A stretch of DNA of 64,000 nt, taken from contig NZ_BMEL01000001.1 in NCBI RefSeq assembly GCF_014636475.1, forward strand, positions 1 to 64,000. Reading direction: 5' to 3'. Position numbers and translations under genes: made by a program. The DNA comes from Halobacillus andaensis. GTDB taxonomy: Bacteria; Bacillota; Bacilli; Bacillales; Halobacillaceae. The notes under the pieces are model-generated. The model did no database searches. It was not told where the DNA came from and saw only the letters and a list, made by a program, of their open reading frames with translations. Shown one piece after another: positions 52,916 through 60,331 of the stretch. Every line of letters starts with the position of its first letter. The first letter of the stretch is position 1.

Positions 52916-52983
52916 CAGGTTGTAGAGAAACCTTAGTTCTCTCTTTTACCTCTAAAGTGTAAACATTTCTTTCATTAGGATGA

Positions 52984-53175
52984 GGAAAGGGTTTTAGGAA
53001 TCGACTCCCTTTCCATGGCCCCACAGGACGTGGGGTCGTTCGATGTTGGCACACGATGTGCCGAACTTAATCGAACTTCCTATTTAAGAACTTCTCAGGC
53101 TTTATCAGCCTTCCGGGGTCACACCTTATTCGTATCTCCTATAGGAGTTTCGCCGTTTCCTAAAACCCTTTTTCC
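52984..53175. ncRNA. multi-branched structured element, possible IS200/IS605-type RNA or end
   Basis: A long outer stem (GGAAAGGGTTTTAGGAA at 52984-53000 with TTTCCTAAAACCC...TTCC at 53156-53175) encloses a chain of hairpins: CCCCAC/GTGGGG (53019-53035), GTTCGAT/ATCGAAC (53038-53076) around GGCACA/TGTGCC (53048-53062), AGGCT/AGCCT (53097-53111) and CTCCTATAGGAG (53136-53147). From memory it resembles the right-end/omega-RNA region of IS200/IS605 tnpB elements of Bacillaceae, read on the minus strand. This identity is not proven. Confidence 0.45.
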
Positions 53176-53278
53176 ATTAAAGCCGCTAGTGGAAAGGACT
53201 GAAAATCCGTTTCCTTATAGATCAGAGTCTTTCAGGGCATCCATTATACGATGGTTCCGTGCGCCTCATGATATAAAA

Positions 53279-53394
53279 AGGAACGGAAAAAGAGACGACT
53301 CCTGCGGGATGAGCAGACAGGAGAGGCCCCGGAGATCGCAGATCGAGGAGACTTTCCGTCTTGCCCCGCGGAAAGCGGCGCTTTTCCTGTTCCT
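53279..53394. repeat. Bacillaceae-type palindromic intergenic repeat
   Basis: AGGAACGGAAAA at the left and TTTTCCTGTTCCT at the right form outer arms. Inside are GACTCCTGCGGG, GGAGAGGCCCCGGAG, GATCGAGGAGACTTTCC and TTGCCCCGCGGAAAGCG. This order of motifs is common in Bacillaceae intergenic regions in my experience; I know no accepted name or function. Confidence 0.6.
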
Positions 53395-53461
53395 CTTCTC
53401 CAGACTAATGTAGGAACCAGGACGCCACGTTTACACCCATCCATGCTTTTTCGACATTCTG

Positions 53462-53500
53462 AAAACAGGTTAGCTTAAAAAGCTAACCTGTTTTTTATCG
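53462..53500. terminator. ackA terminator, copy 2
   Basis: The same 33-base hairpin as 52883-52915, now with a full T-run (TTTTTTATCG). With the left flank of copy 1 it reconstitutes a normal terminator, which suggests this is the original right half. Confidence 0.88.
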
Positions 53501-53635
53501 ATTAATTAAAGATTTGATAGAGTAATTGGCCAGCAATGAACGTCTCAATCTATCTAAAAACGCATTCACTTATTTTTCAAATATTCATATTATGGATACA
53601 ATAGAAATAAGAGGAATGACAAAGGAGGGATACGT

Positions 53636-54460
53636 TTGTCTTCACAAAGGGTATATGAGCAAATTAAAAATTGGGAAGAGCAGCGATTGAATTATGAAGC
53701 GAATGATTTTGAAATGATTTATGCTAGTTGGATTCAAGATTCCTTTCAACAAATAAGTCCTGCCCTACAAGATAAATTTTTCTCTAGGCTGGATGATTGG
53801 TTGTTTCATACTCACGCTTTCTTGCAAGGAACAAATTTTCAAATGGAAGCCAGAGAACGTATTTTAACCATTGGACGAATTTTTGAAAGTGATATAAAGC
53901 AGATGAATGATATGAAAAAGCTTAACGTTGATCAATTAACTTACATAGCTGATCAACAAACAGCAAGAAGCCGGCTTTATTCCTTTGCTCAAGGTGGACT
54001 TACTGGGACAGGTGGATTATTTTTATTAGGGGTGGATTTTCCATTAATGTTAGGTATGAACCTTCGTACTGTACAGTTAGTCGGTTTAACTTTTGGCCAT
54101 GAAATGAATCATCCTTACGAAATGATGCTCTCCTTAAAGGTGTTTCATGCTGCTACTTTACCTAAACGGTTGCAGGGGGCTGCTTGGGAGGAGCTTATTG
54201 AAGAAGTACGACATAACCCTTCTCCCTATGTGTATGAGGGAGAAGATGAGTTAACAGGTTCCACTTGGATCGAGCAGCCATTAAAACAAACGTTTAAATC
54301 TTTATTTATACTCATGTTTAGAAAGAAACTTTTTCAAGGAATACCTTTAGTAAGTGTGGCCATTGGTGCCCAATCGAATTACAATTTAACGAAGAGGATT
54401 TCTGAATTTGCTACGAAATTTTATCAATATCGTCATCTTATACAACAGGAGGGGATTTAG
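53636..54460 (+). CDS. EcsC family protein
   Basis: A 274-residue protein of the EcsC family (named after the third gene of the ecs ABC operon). Residues ~105-160 are hydrophobic and Gly-rich (SFAQGGLTGTGGLFLLGVDF), suggesting membrane association. Function unknown. The start is TTG, six bases after AAAGGAGGG. The stop overlaps the moaB start (TAGTG), so the two genes are coupled in translation. No ecsAB genes are present here. Confidence 0.85.
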   Translation: MSSQRVYEQIKNWEEQRLNYEANDFEMIYASWIQDSFQQISPALQDKFFSRLDDWLFHTHAFLQGTNFQMEARERILTIGRIFESDIKQMNDMKKLNVDQLTYIADQQTARSRLYSFAQGGLTGTGGLFLLGVDFPLMLGMNLRTVQLVGLTFGHEMNHPYEMMLSLKVFHAATLPKRLQGAAWEELIEEVRHNPSPYVYEGEDELTGSTWIEQPLKQTFKSLFILMFRKKLFQGIPLVSVAIGAQSNYNLTKRISEFATKFYQYRHLIQQEGI

Positions 54461-54972
54461 TGTCAGTTGAACAACATAAAAGAGAAGCGCCATCGTCGGT
54501 TCGATGCATGATCATTACTGTAAGTGATACTCGAACAAAAGAGACAGATAAAAGTGGTAATTATATTGCTGAAGCTTTAAAAAATGATCATCACACAATT
54601 GTTGAGCATCTCATTGTTAAAGATGATCATCTTAAAATCAAAGAAGCCGTGCGTTATGGCATGGCTAATGCAGATGTGGATGTTATTTTAACGAATGGTG
54701 GCACAGGGATCGCTAAACGTGATGTCACAATAGAGACAGTGACTCCGTTGTTTGACAAAGAACTTCCGGGATTTGGAGAAGTCTTTCGCATGTTGAGTTA
54801 TACCGAAGATATTGGATCTGCAGCTATTTTATCACGAGCAACTGCTGGGGTAGCTGATGATACTGGTATTTTTTCCATGCCAGGATCCAGTGGAGCGGTG
54901 AAGCTAGCCATGAACAAACTGATTCGTCCAGAAATTGAGCATGTCGTACGAGAAATAAAAAAAGATGTATAA
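54460..54972 (+). CDS. moaB: MoaB/MogA-family molybdenum cofactor protein
   Basis: A 170-residue MoCF-fold protein that would adenylate molybdopterin or act in an unknown way. Signatures: ITVSDTRTKETDKSG (residues ~20-34), LTNGGTGIAKRDVTIE (~81-96) and SMPGSSGAVKLAMNKLI. No other moa or mob genes lie in the window. The start is GTG, overlapping the EcsC-family stop codon, with AGGAGGGG upstream. Confidence 0.93.
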   Translation: MSVEQHKREAPSSVRCMIITVSDTRTKETDKSGNYIAEALKNDHHTIVEHLIVKDDHLKIKEAVRYGMANADVDVILTNGGTGIAKRDVTIETVTPLFDKELPGFGEVFRMLSYTEDIGSAAILSRATAGVADDTGIFSMPGSSGAVKLAMNKLIRPEIEHVVREIKKDV

Positions 54973-54974
54973 TC

Positions 54975-55010
54975 AAAACAGCTCCTTCTAAATGAAGGAG
55001 CTGTTTTATT
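54975..55010. terminator. bidirectional terminator, moaB / uspA
   Basis: A 14-bp stem (54975-54988 with 54994-55007) between convergent genes. Confidence 0.92.
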
Positions 55011-55024
55011 AAGAAAAATAATAA

Positions 55025-55471
55025 TTACTTGATTGCTTCTCTTACCACGAGAACATCACAGGTTGCATATCTTGTAATATGCTCGGAGACACTTCCGATA
55101 AAGAAACGCTCCATTAAATTCAGACCAGTTGCCCCGCAAATAATTAAATCAGCTTTAAATTTGGGTGCGACGTCTTTTGCAATTTTTACTTTAGGAGAAC
55201 CGTATTCAATACTGACGGTTACGTTTTTGACACCTGCATCTTCGGCTTTTTGCTGATATTCTTCCAGGAGTTCTTTGGCGTATTTCTCTGCACGAACAGC
55301 AAGTGAACGATCATAAGCTTCTACCGTTGAAAAAGCTCTAGTATCAACAACATGAGATAAAATAAGCTGAGCGTCATTCCTATTTGCGATATCAATTGCT
55401 TTTTTAAAAGCGACCTCCGCTGTTTCAGAACCATCGACCGCTACAACTATATTTTTGTATTCAAATGTCAT
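55025..55471 (-). CDS. universal stress protein (UspA family)
   Basis: A 148-residue ATP-binding-type Usp. The N terminus NIVVAVDGSETAEVA and the nucleotide motif GATGLNLMERFFIGSVSEHI (G-2X-G-9X-G-S) near the C terminus are complete, followed by the conserved CDVLVVRE. Role: general stress, details unknown. GGAAGGGA precedes the ATG. I saw TATAAT but no sigma-B box upstream. Confidence 0.93.
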   Translation of the reverse strand: MTFEYKNIVVAVDGSETAEVAFKKAIDIANRNDAQLILSHVVDTRAFSTVEAYDRSLAVRAEKYAKELLEEYQQKAEDAGVKNVTVSIEYGSPKVKIAKDVAPKFKADLIICGATGLNLMERFFIGSVSEHITRYATCDVLVVREAIK

Positions 55472-55715
55472 CGTGAACGCTCCCTTCCTTTTGTTACCTT
55501 AATTATATCATGCTTCCAATTAAACAGTGGGGATAGATATTACTTTTTCATGAACTTTTGCAACATTTTGATTTCGAGCGTCTCCTGTGAAAAGTTTCTT
55601 TCATTTGTAGTAAAGTTAAAGTATCAAATAGTGCAGTAAAATAGAATGTAGTTGTGAATTATCTGCAAGCGTTAACCTATTTGTAGTGATAAGGATCGCT
55701 TAAGGAGGACTAGTA

Positions 55716-56474
55716 ATGAGACATGCAATTATCACCGCAGGAACAAAGGGGTTAGGAAGAAAAGTGACAGAGCAGTTTCTAAATGCAGGTCATTCAGTAA
55801 CTGTAACTTATCTAACAGACCGTTCTAAAGCGGAAGAGCTGTTAGAGAAATATGCTCATATGAAGGATCGTATCATGGTGGTCCGTGTAGATGTAAGAAA
55901 TATAGATGAATTAGAAAAGCTCGTAGAAGGAACAATGAATCGTTTTGGGCGTATTGATTTTCTGATAAACAATGCCGGACCTTATATATTTGAAAGAAAA
56001 AAACTTATGGATTATACAGTGGATGAATGGGATTCGATGATTCGTGGAAACCTAGATGCATCGTTTCATCTATTAAGGTTAACTATTCCTTTTATGCGTC
56101 AGCAAAAATTCGGCCGGATTATTCATTATGGGTTTCAAGGTGCTGGGTCTGCACCAGGATGGATTTATCGCTCGGCTTTTGCAGCTGCTAAGGTGGGGCT
56201 CGTCTCTTTGACGAAAAGCATCGCTTTTGAAGAAGCTGAACATGGGATTACTTCAAATATGATCTGTCCCGGGAATATCACAGGCCAAATGAAGGAAGCT
56301 TCCATAGAGGAAAGTCGATCAAATAGTGATGAGAAGACACCGATCGGCCGACCTGGAACAGGAGAAGATATAGCACGCTCCATTGAATTTCTTTGTCAAG
56401 AGGATTCCGATATGATTACTGGTACCATTTATGAAGTAACTGGAGGAATGGACGTCATTCATCGATTCCGCTAA
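55716..56474 (+). CDS. SDR-family protein lacking the catalytic Ser and Tyr
   Basis: A 252-residue Rossmann-fold protein. The cofactor motif is TAGTKGLG (residues ~7-14) and NNAG (~89-92). The catalytic region reads HYGFQGAGSAPGWIYRSAFA then AAK: Lys159 is kept, but the Tyr place is Phe155 and the Ser place Gly142; a Tyr lies at 151. It may be non-catalytic, or use another Tyr, as enoyl-ACP-reductase-type SDRs do. In B. subtilis an SDR (ytkK) stands in this neighbourhood. AAGGAGG precedes the ATG. Confidence 0.85.
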   Translation: MRHAIITAGTKGLGRKVTEQFLNAGHSVTVTYLTDRSKAEELLEKYAHMKDRIMVVRVDVRNIDELEKLVEGTMNRFGRIDFLINNAGPYIFERKKLMDYTVDEWDSMIRGNLDASFHLLRLTIPFMRQQKFGRIIHYGFQGAGSAPGWIYRSAFAAAKVGLVSLTKSIAFEEAEHGITSNMICPGNITGQMKEASIEESRSNSDEKTPIGRPGTGEDIARSIEFLCQEDSDMITGTIYEVTGGMDVIHRFR

Positions 56475-56652
56475 TGAAAAAAATAGAAAATTCTTATTAT
56501 TTCTAGAAGTATAGGGTGTATAGGATAGTTTTGGTACAATGTAAGTGCTTACAATTGAATCGGCTATCCACTCTCTAACTTTGGTGTTATAGTAGAAACG
56601 GACTGGATAGTCCTGGATGAAAACTGCATAGGAATGGGGAGGTTGTATAACT

Positions 56653-57771
56653 GTGAAAATTGGCATACCTACCGAAGTGAAAAATAATGAGAATCGAGTA
56701 GCGATGACTCCTGCTGGTGTAGTAAGTTTAGTGGGAGAAGGCCATGAAGTGTTTTTAGAAAAAGGCGCGGGCTTAGGTTCAGGATTTACTGATGAGCAAT
56801 ATATCGAAGCCGGAGCCAGTATTGTGGGGAGTGCTCAAGAGGCTTGGAGCCAGGAGATGGTTATGAAAGTAAAGGAACCATTACCTGAAGAGTATGATTA
56901 TTTTTATGAAGGACTTATTCTATTTACTTATTTACATTTAGCTCCGGAACCAGAATTGACGAAGGCACTTGTGGAAAGCAGGGTTGTGGCAATTGCTTAT
57001 GAGACGGTGCAGCTTGCTAACGGTTCCCTGCCTTTGCTTACACCAATGAGTGAAGTGGCGGGCAGAATGGCATCTCAAATCGGGGCACAAGTCCTGGAAA
57101 AAACGCATGGCGGCCGGGGAGTCTTACTTTCTGGAATTCCAGGTGTGAGTCGGGGGAAAGTAACGGTTCTAGGCGGTGGTGTAGTAGGAACAAATGCTGC
57201 TAAAATTGCTGTTGGCTTAGGTGCTGATGTAACAATTATTGATTTGAATCCGGATCGTCTGCGTCAATTAGATGATCTTTTTGGAAAAGAAATTAATACA
57301 ATGATGTCTAACCCATTAAACATACATGAAGCCTTGAAGCACTCAGACTTAGTGATTGGTGCTGTACTTATCCCAGGTGCTAAAGCGCCTAAAATTGTAT
57401 CTGAAGAAATGGTTAAAGATATGCCTGAAGGATCAGTGATCGTTGATGTAGCTATTGATCAGGGTGGAATTTTTGAAACGACAGATCGTATTACAACTCA
57501 TGATAACCCAACCTATGAGAAACATGGAGTGCTTCACTACTCTGTAGCTAATATGCCCGGAGCAGTTCCGAGAACCTCAACGCTCGGTCTTACGAATGTA
57601 ACGGTCCCTTATGCGTTGCAATTAGCAAATAAAGGATACAAAAAAGCTTGTTTAGATAATGAAGCTCTTTTTAAAGGGATCAACACATTAGACGGATTCG
57701 TCACATATGCCGCGGTTGCGGAAGCGCACGGTTTTGAATATGCGAACGCAAAGGATTTACTTATGAAATAA
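56653..57771 (+). CDS. ald: alanine dehydrogenase
   Basis: A 372-residue NAD-dependent enzyme that deaminates L-alanine to pyruvate. [20 protein letters not shown] at the start, catalytic Lys ~74 (MKVKEPLP) and His ~95 (YLHLAPEP), and NAD motif [12 protein letters not shown] (~residues 171-182). Used for alanine as carbon source and in sporulation in B. subtilis. The start is GTG with GGGGAGG upstream. Monocistronic, with a strong terminator. Confidence 0.97.
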   Translation: MKIGIPTEVKNNENRVAMTPAGVVSLVGEGHEVFLEKGAGLGSGFTDEQYIEAGASIVGSAQEAWSQEMVMKVKEPLPEEYDYFYEGLILFTYLHLAPEPELTKALVESRVVAIAYETVQLANGSLPLLTPMSEVAGRMASQIGAQVLEKTHGGRGVLLSGIPGVSRGKVTVLGGGVVGTNAAKIAVGLGADVTIIDLNPDRLRQLDDLFGKEINTMMSNPLNIHEALKHSDLVIGAVLIPGAKAPKIVSEEMVKDMPEGSVIVDVAIDQGGIFETTDRITTHDNPTYEKHGVLHYSVANMPGAVPRTSTLGLTNVTVPYALQLANKGYKKACLDNEALFKGINTLDGFVTYAAVAEAHGFEYANAKDLLMK

Positions 57772-57776
57772 CGAAG

Positions 57777-57820
57777 AAAACAGCAGGACATGCTAATGTT
57801 CTGCTGTTTTTATATTTTTT
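57777..57820 (+). terminator. terminator after ald
   Basis: AAAACAGCAGGACA pairs with TGTTCTGCTGTTTT, followed by TATATTTTTT. It insulates ald from the PspA cassette. Confidence 0.9.
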
Positions 57821-57839
57821 TGATAAAATGTACTTTAAG

Positions 57840-57865
57840 TGAAACAAAATTGACAGTCAATCGTA
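57840..57865 (+). promoter_or_regulatory. ECF sigma-W-type promoter of the PspA cassette
   Basis: TGAAAC (57840-57845), exactly 16 bases, CGTA (57862-57865). This is the sigma-W consensus of Bacillus without mismatch. It lies ~43 bases before the start of the DUF4178 gene. B. subtilis pspA belongs to the sigma-W regulon. Confidence 0.85.
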
Positions 57866-57907
57866 AATAAAGATAAGCAAGGTCAAAGGTGAAGGAGAGG
57901 TGGAGAC

Positions 57908-58423
57908 TTGGGCTTTTTTTCAAGGTTATTTTCAAAACAACAGGACAAAGATAGAGGAGAAGTGAAAGAACGGAACGCGTTAAATATCCAAATAGGTGAT
58001 ATTATCACGTATGATCTTGTGGATTATGAAGTGGTAGGAAAAATCACTTATCGAGATAGCGGATACGAATGGTTTTCTTATCAATTGCTAGAAGGCAGGA
58101 ACATAAAGTGGCTCTCAGCAGAAATGGATGATGAATTAGAGATTGGGATTTACGAGACCGTAAAACTGCCAACGAATTCTTTTCCTGATAAAATTAATTA
58201 CAAAGACATGACTTATCACAAGGATGAGGAGGGAGAAGCGTATGTAGTAGGTGAAGGCCGCAGCCAAAACGTAAACGGTCAAACAATACGCTATGCCGAG
58301 TATCTATCTGAAGATGAAGAAACGTATTTGTCACTAGAGTCATGGGGAAGTGAGATAGAGGTAAGCTACGGGTTTGATATTGAGGAATTTGAAATTAAAA
58401 TAATTGCGGGATCGAATAACTAA
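57908..58423 (+). CDS. DUF4178 protein
   Basis: A 171-residue cytoplasmic protein with a DUF4178 domain (residues ~25-165: IQIGDIITYDLVDYEVVGKI, WFSYQLLEG, IKWLSAEMDDELEIGIYE). It is predicted to be mostly beta. Residues 1-20 are basic (MGFFSRLFSKQQ) and could touch the membrane. Function unknown. The start is TTG with AAGGAGAGG. First gene after the sigma-W promoter, 12 bases from pspA. Confidence 0.88.
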   Translation: MGFFSRLFSKQQDKDRGEVKERNALNIQIGDIITYDLVDYEVVGKITYRDSGYEWFSYQLLEGRNIKWLSAEMDDELEIGIYETVKLPTNSFPDKINYKDMTYHKDEEGEAYVVGEGRSQNVNGQTIRYAEYLSEDEETYLSLESWGSEIEVSYGFDIEEFEIKIIAGSNN

Positions 58424-58435
58424 GGAGGAATTTAA

Positions 58436-59104
58436 ATGTTTAAATTTTTTAACCGTGTAAAAACTGTCGTAAGTAGTGAGTTAAATTCAATGTTAGATAA
58501 AGCGGAAGATCCGGTGAAAATGTTAGAGCAGTTTATGCGCGATATGGAAAACGATATTCGTGAAGCAGAAACAGCTGTAGCTAAACAGATTGCCAATGAA
58601 AAGATGCTTAAGCGTAAATATGATGACGCTCAGGCTTTAGCAGATAAACGAATGAAACAAGCGGAGAAAGCTATCGAATCTGGAAATGATGATTTAGCCC
58701 GCCGTGCATTAGAAGATAAGAACAACCAGCAGCAGCAAGCAGATCAATTTAAAGATTCTTATGAGCGTGCGGAACAGGATTCTAATAACCTTCGTCAGAA
58801 ACTAGATGAGATGAAAAAAGAATACCAGGAAATGAAGCTGAAGAAAGATTCGCTTAAAGCTAGAGCAGAATCAGCTCAAACACGTACGAAAATGAACCGT
58901 ACGATGTCTAATATTGGAAGTGATGAATCTCGTCAAGGATTTGAACGTATGGAAGAACGCGTGATGCAGTATGAAGCAGAGGCGGAGACGAGTGAGGATC
59001 TTTCCCAATCGAATCGCTCGCTTGATGATGAGTTTGACGAGTTAGATAACAAAGATAATGTAGATGATGAACTTGCTGCTCTTAAGAAAAAGCTAAATAA
59101 ATAA
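58436..59104 (+). CDS. pspA: PspA/IM30 family phage-shock protein
   Basis: A 222-residue ESCRT-III-like protein that binds and repairs stressed membranes. The N-terminal amphipathic helix is MFKFFNRVKTVVSSELNSML; the rest is long coiled coil (residues ~25-185) with the family motif EDPVKMLEQFMRDMENDI (~24-41). Residues ~190-222 are acidic with a Lys-rich end. AAGGAGG precedes the ATG. Second gene of the cassette. Confidence 0.94.
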   Translation: MFKFFNRVKTVVSSELNSMLDKAEDPVKMLEQFMRDMENDIREAETAVAKQIANEKMLKRKYDDAQALADKRMKQAEKAIESGNDDLARRALEDKNNQQQQADQFKDSYERAEQDSNNLRQKLDEMKKEYQEMKLKKDSLKARAESAQTRTKMNRTMSNIGSDESRQGFERMEERVMQYEAEAETSEDLSQSNRSLDDEFDELDNKDNVDDELAALKKKLNK

Positions 59105-59114
59105 AGATTTTATT

Positions 59115-59139
59115 TGTGCCTGACGTTCGTTCAGGCACA
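59115..59139 (+). terminator. weak hairpin between pspA and the DUF4247 gene
   Basis: TGTGCCTGA pairs with TCAGGCACA. No direct T-run follows (CATCTCATTTTTA), so it may be a partial terminator or an mRNA stabiliser that sets a higher level of PspA than of the downstream proteins. Confidence 0.5.
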
Positions 59140-59169
59140 TCTCATTTTTATGGAGAGGAGGAACTATAA

Positions 59170-59835
59170 TTGAGGGATTACGCAGGAGTGATTATTGTGG
59201 TGCTCATTGCTATTGTGATTGGCTATAATGCTTTTGGTTCGATGGGGAACGGATCAAGAGGGATGTCAGGATCAAACGCTCAAGATACATATGAAGAGTT
59301 ACCAAGTGAACCTTCAAAGAGCGAAGTGCTTAATTCTATTGATCAATCAGAAGCTACGTCGATCAGACAACTGCTTAGCGATAGCTTTCCGCTGCTTGAC
59401 ACGGTAGAAACGGATGAAGGTCATTCTGAAATATTTATGACTCAAAACTTAACCCTTCCAGAAACGGCGGAAGAAATTGAAAACAAAATTGAACCTGAAG
59501 AAGTTAGTGACCGGGATGAAGGAAAACAAGTTTTAATCTATCCTGACGAATTTGTTATTTTACAAGAGAGTGAAGAGGAGCCTGGACTTATTCTTATTGA
59601 ACTTGCAAGTGACGAATTTGTTCGTAATAACTATTCACCAAGTTTCTTTCAAGGGTTGTTGGCTTATTCTTTGTTAAATCGAATGCTGGGTTCTAGCGAT
59701 TGGGCCAATCGAAGAGAAGCGCGCTGTCAGTCTGAAGGCGGGTGCTATGGCGGTTACTCTATGTATGGTGGATCAAATTCAGGTTCTTTTAGAGGTTCAT
59801 CAAATCGCGGTGGAGGACCTGGAACAGGAAAATAA
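59170..59835 (+). CDS. DUF4247 membrane-anchored protein
   Basis: A 221-residue protein with one N-terminal membrane helix (residues ~4-20, YAGVIIVVLIAIVIGYNAF), an acidic extracytoplasmic or cytoplasmic domain (residues ~40-170), a Cys pair (RCQSEGGCYGG) and a Gly/Ser/Arg-rich end (SGSFRGSSNRGGGPGTGK). DUF4247 family, function unknown. The start is TTG with GGAGAGGAGGA upstream. Third gene of the cassette. Confidence 0.88.
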   Translation: MRDYAGVIIVVLIAIVIGYNAFGSMGNGSRGMSGSNAQDTYEELPSEPSKSEVLNSIDQSEATSIRQLLSDSFPLLDTVETDEGHSEIFMTQNLTLPETAEEIENKIEPEEVSDRDEGKQVLIYPDEFVILQESEEEPGLILIELASDEFVRNNYSPSFFQGLLAYSLLNRMLGSSDWANRREARCQSEGGCYGGYSMYGGSNSGSFRGSSNRGGGPGTGK

Positions 59836-59848
59836 AGGAGGAATTATT

Positions 59849-60244
59849 ATGGAACCATTGTTAGCTACAATAGGTTATTTTGCCATTGGGATCGTTGTTG
59901 TTGTTATAGGTTTATTTATTTTTGAAGGACTTACAAGACAGTACAAAGATTGGGAAGAGGTAAAGGCTGGAAATCAGGCTGTAGCAATGTCAATTGCTGG
60001 TAAGGTTATTGGTATTTGTATCGTTCTTTCATTTGCTATTTATCACAGTTTTACCATTTGGGATACATTATTATGGGGTGCTTGCGGTGTAGTGCTTCAA
60101 ATGATTGCTTACTTGTTATTTGAATTATTTACTAGAAAATTTTCTGTGGAAACTCAGTTGAAGAACAACAACACGGCTGTTGGAATTATTTCCATAGGGG
60201 TTTCGATCGGACTTGCTTTAGTTATTGGTGCCTCTATTACATAG
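59849..60244 (+). CDS. DUF350 membrane protein
   Basis: A 131-residue protein with four membrane helices (residues ~6-26, ~45-64, ~70-90, ~108-130). DUF350 family; homologues include YjfL of E. coli, encoded beside a PspA paralogue. Two short polar loops (LTRQYKDWEEVKAGNQ; FTRKFSVETQLKNNNTA) repeat a similar pattern, as in an internal duplication. AAAGGAGG precedes ATG 59849; the frame opens earlier inside the DUF4247 gene. Confidence 0.88.
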   Translation: MEPLLATIGYFAIGIVVVVIGLFIFEGLTRQYKDWEEVKAGNQAVAMSIAGKVIGICIVLSFAIYHSFTIWDTLLWGACGVVLQMIAYLLFELFTRKFSVETQLKNNNTAVGIISIGVSIGLALVIGASIT

Positions 60245-60265
60245 TGTAGAATAGGAAAAAAGGAG

Positions 60266-60294
60266 AGCCGCTATGTAAACATAGTGGCTTTTTA
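60266..60294 (+). terminator. terminator inside the PspA cassette
   Basis: AGCCGCTATG (60266-60275) pairs with CATAGTGGCT (60280-60289), with T5. It stands between the DUF350 gene and the spermidine-synthase-like gene and should lower read-through. Confidence 0.8.
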
Positions 60295-60331
60295 ATGGGA
60301 AACACAGCATTGATTATCGGAGTGAAACAGG

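Larger units (their letters stand above)
52916..53461. mobile_element. gene-free structured insertion between duplicated terminators
   Basis: A 546-base segment without supportable genes, bounded by two identical copies of the ackA terminator hairpin. It is GC-richer than its surroundings and full of hairpins. It has two blocks: 52984-53175 (a long stem closing several hairpins) and 53279-53394 (a repeat of a type I recognise from other Bacillaceae intergenic regions). The inner flanks are CAG on the left and CTG on the right. A degenerate or non-autonomous mobile element is the most likely explanation; no transposase remains. The open frames across it cross the hairpins and are not genes. 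Confidence 0.55.

Noticed and set aside
53015-53413. 132-codon plus-strand open frame in the structured insertion
   Set aside because: It crosses hairpins and two unrelated blocks, has no ribosome binding site and no recognisable domain.
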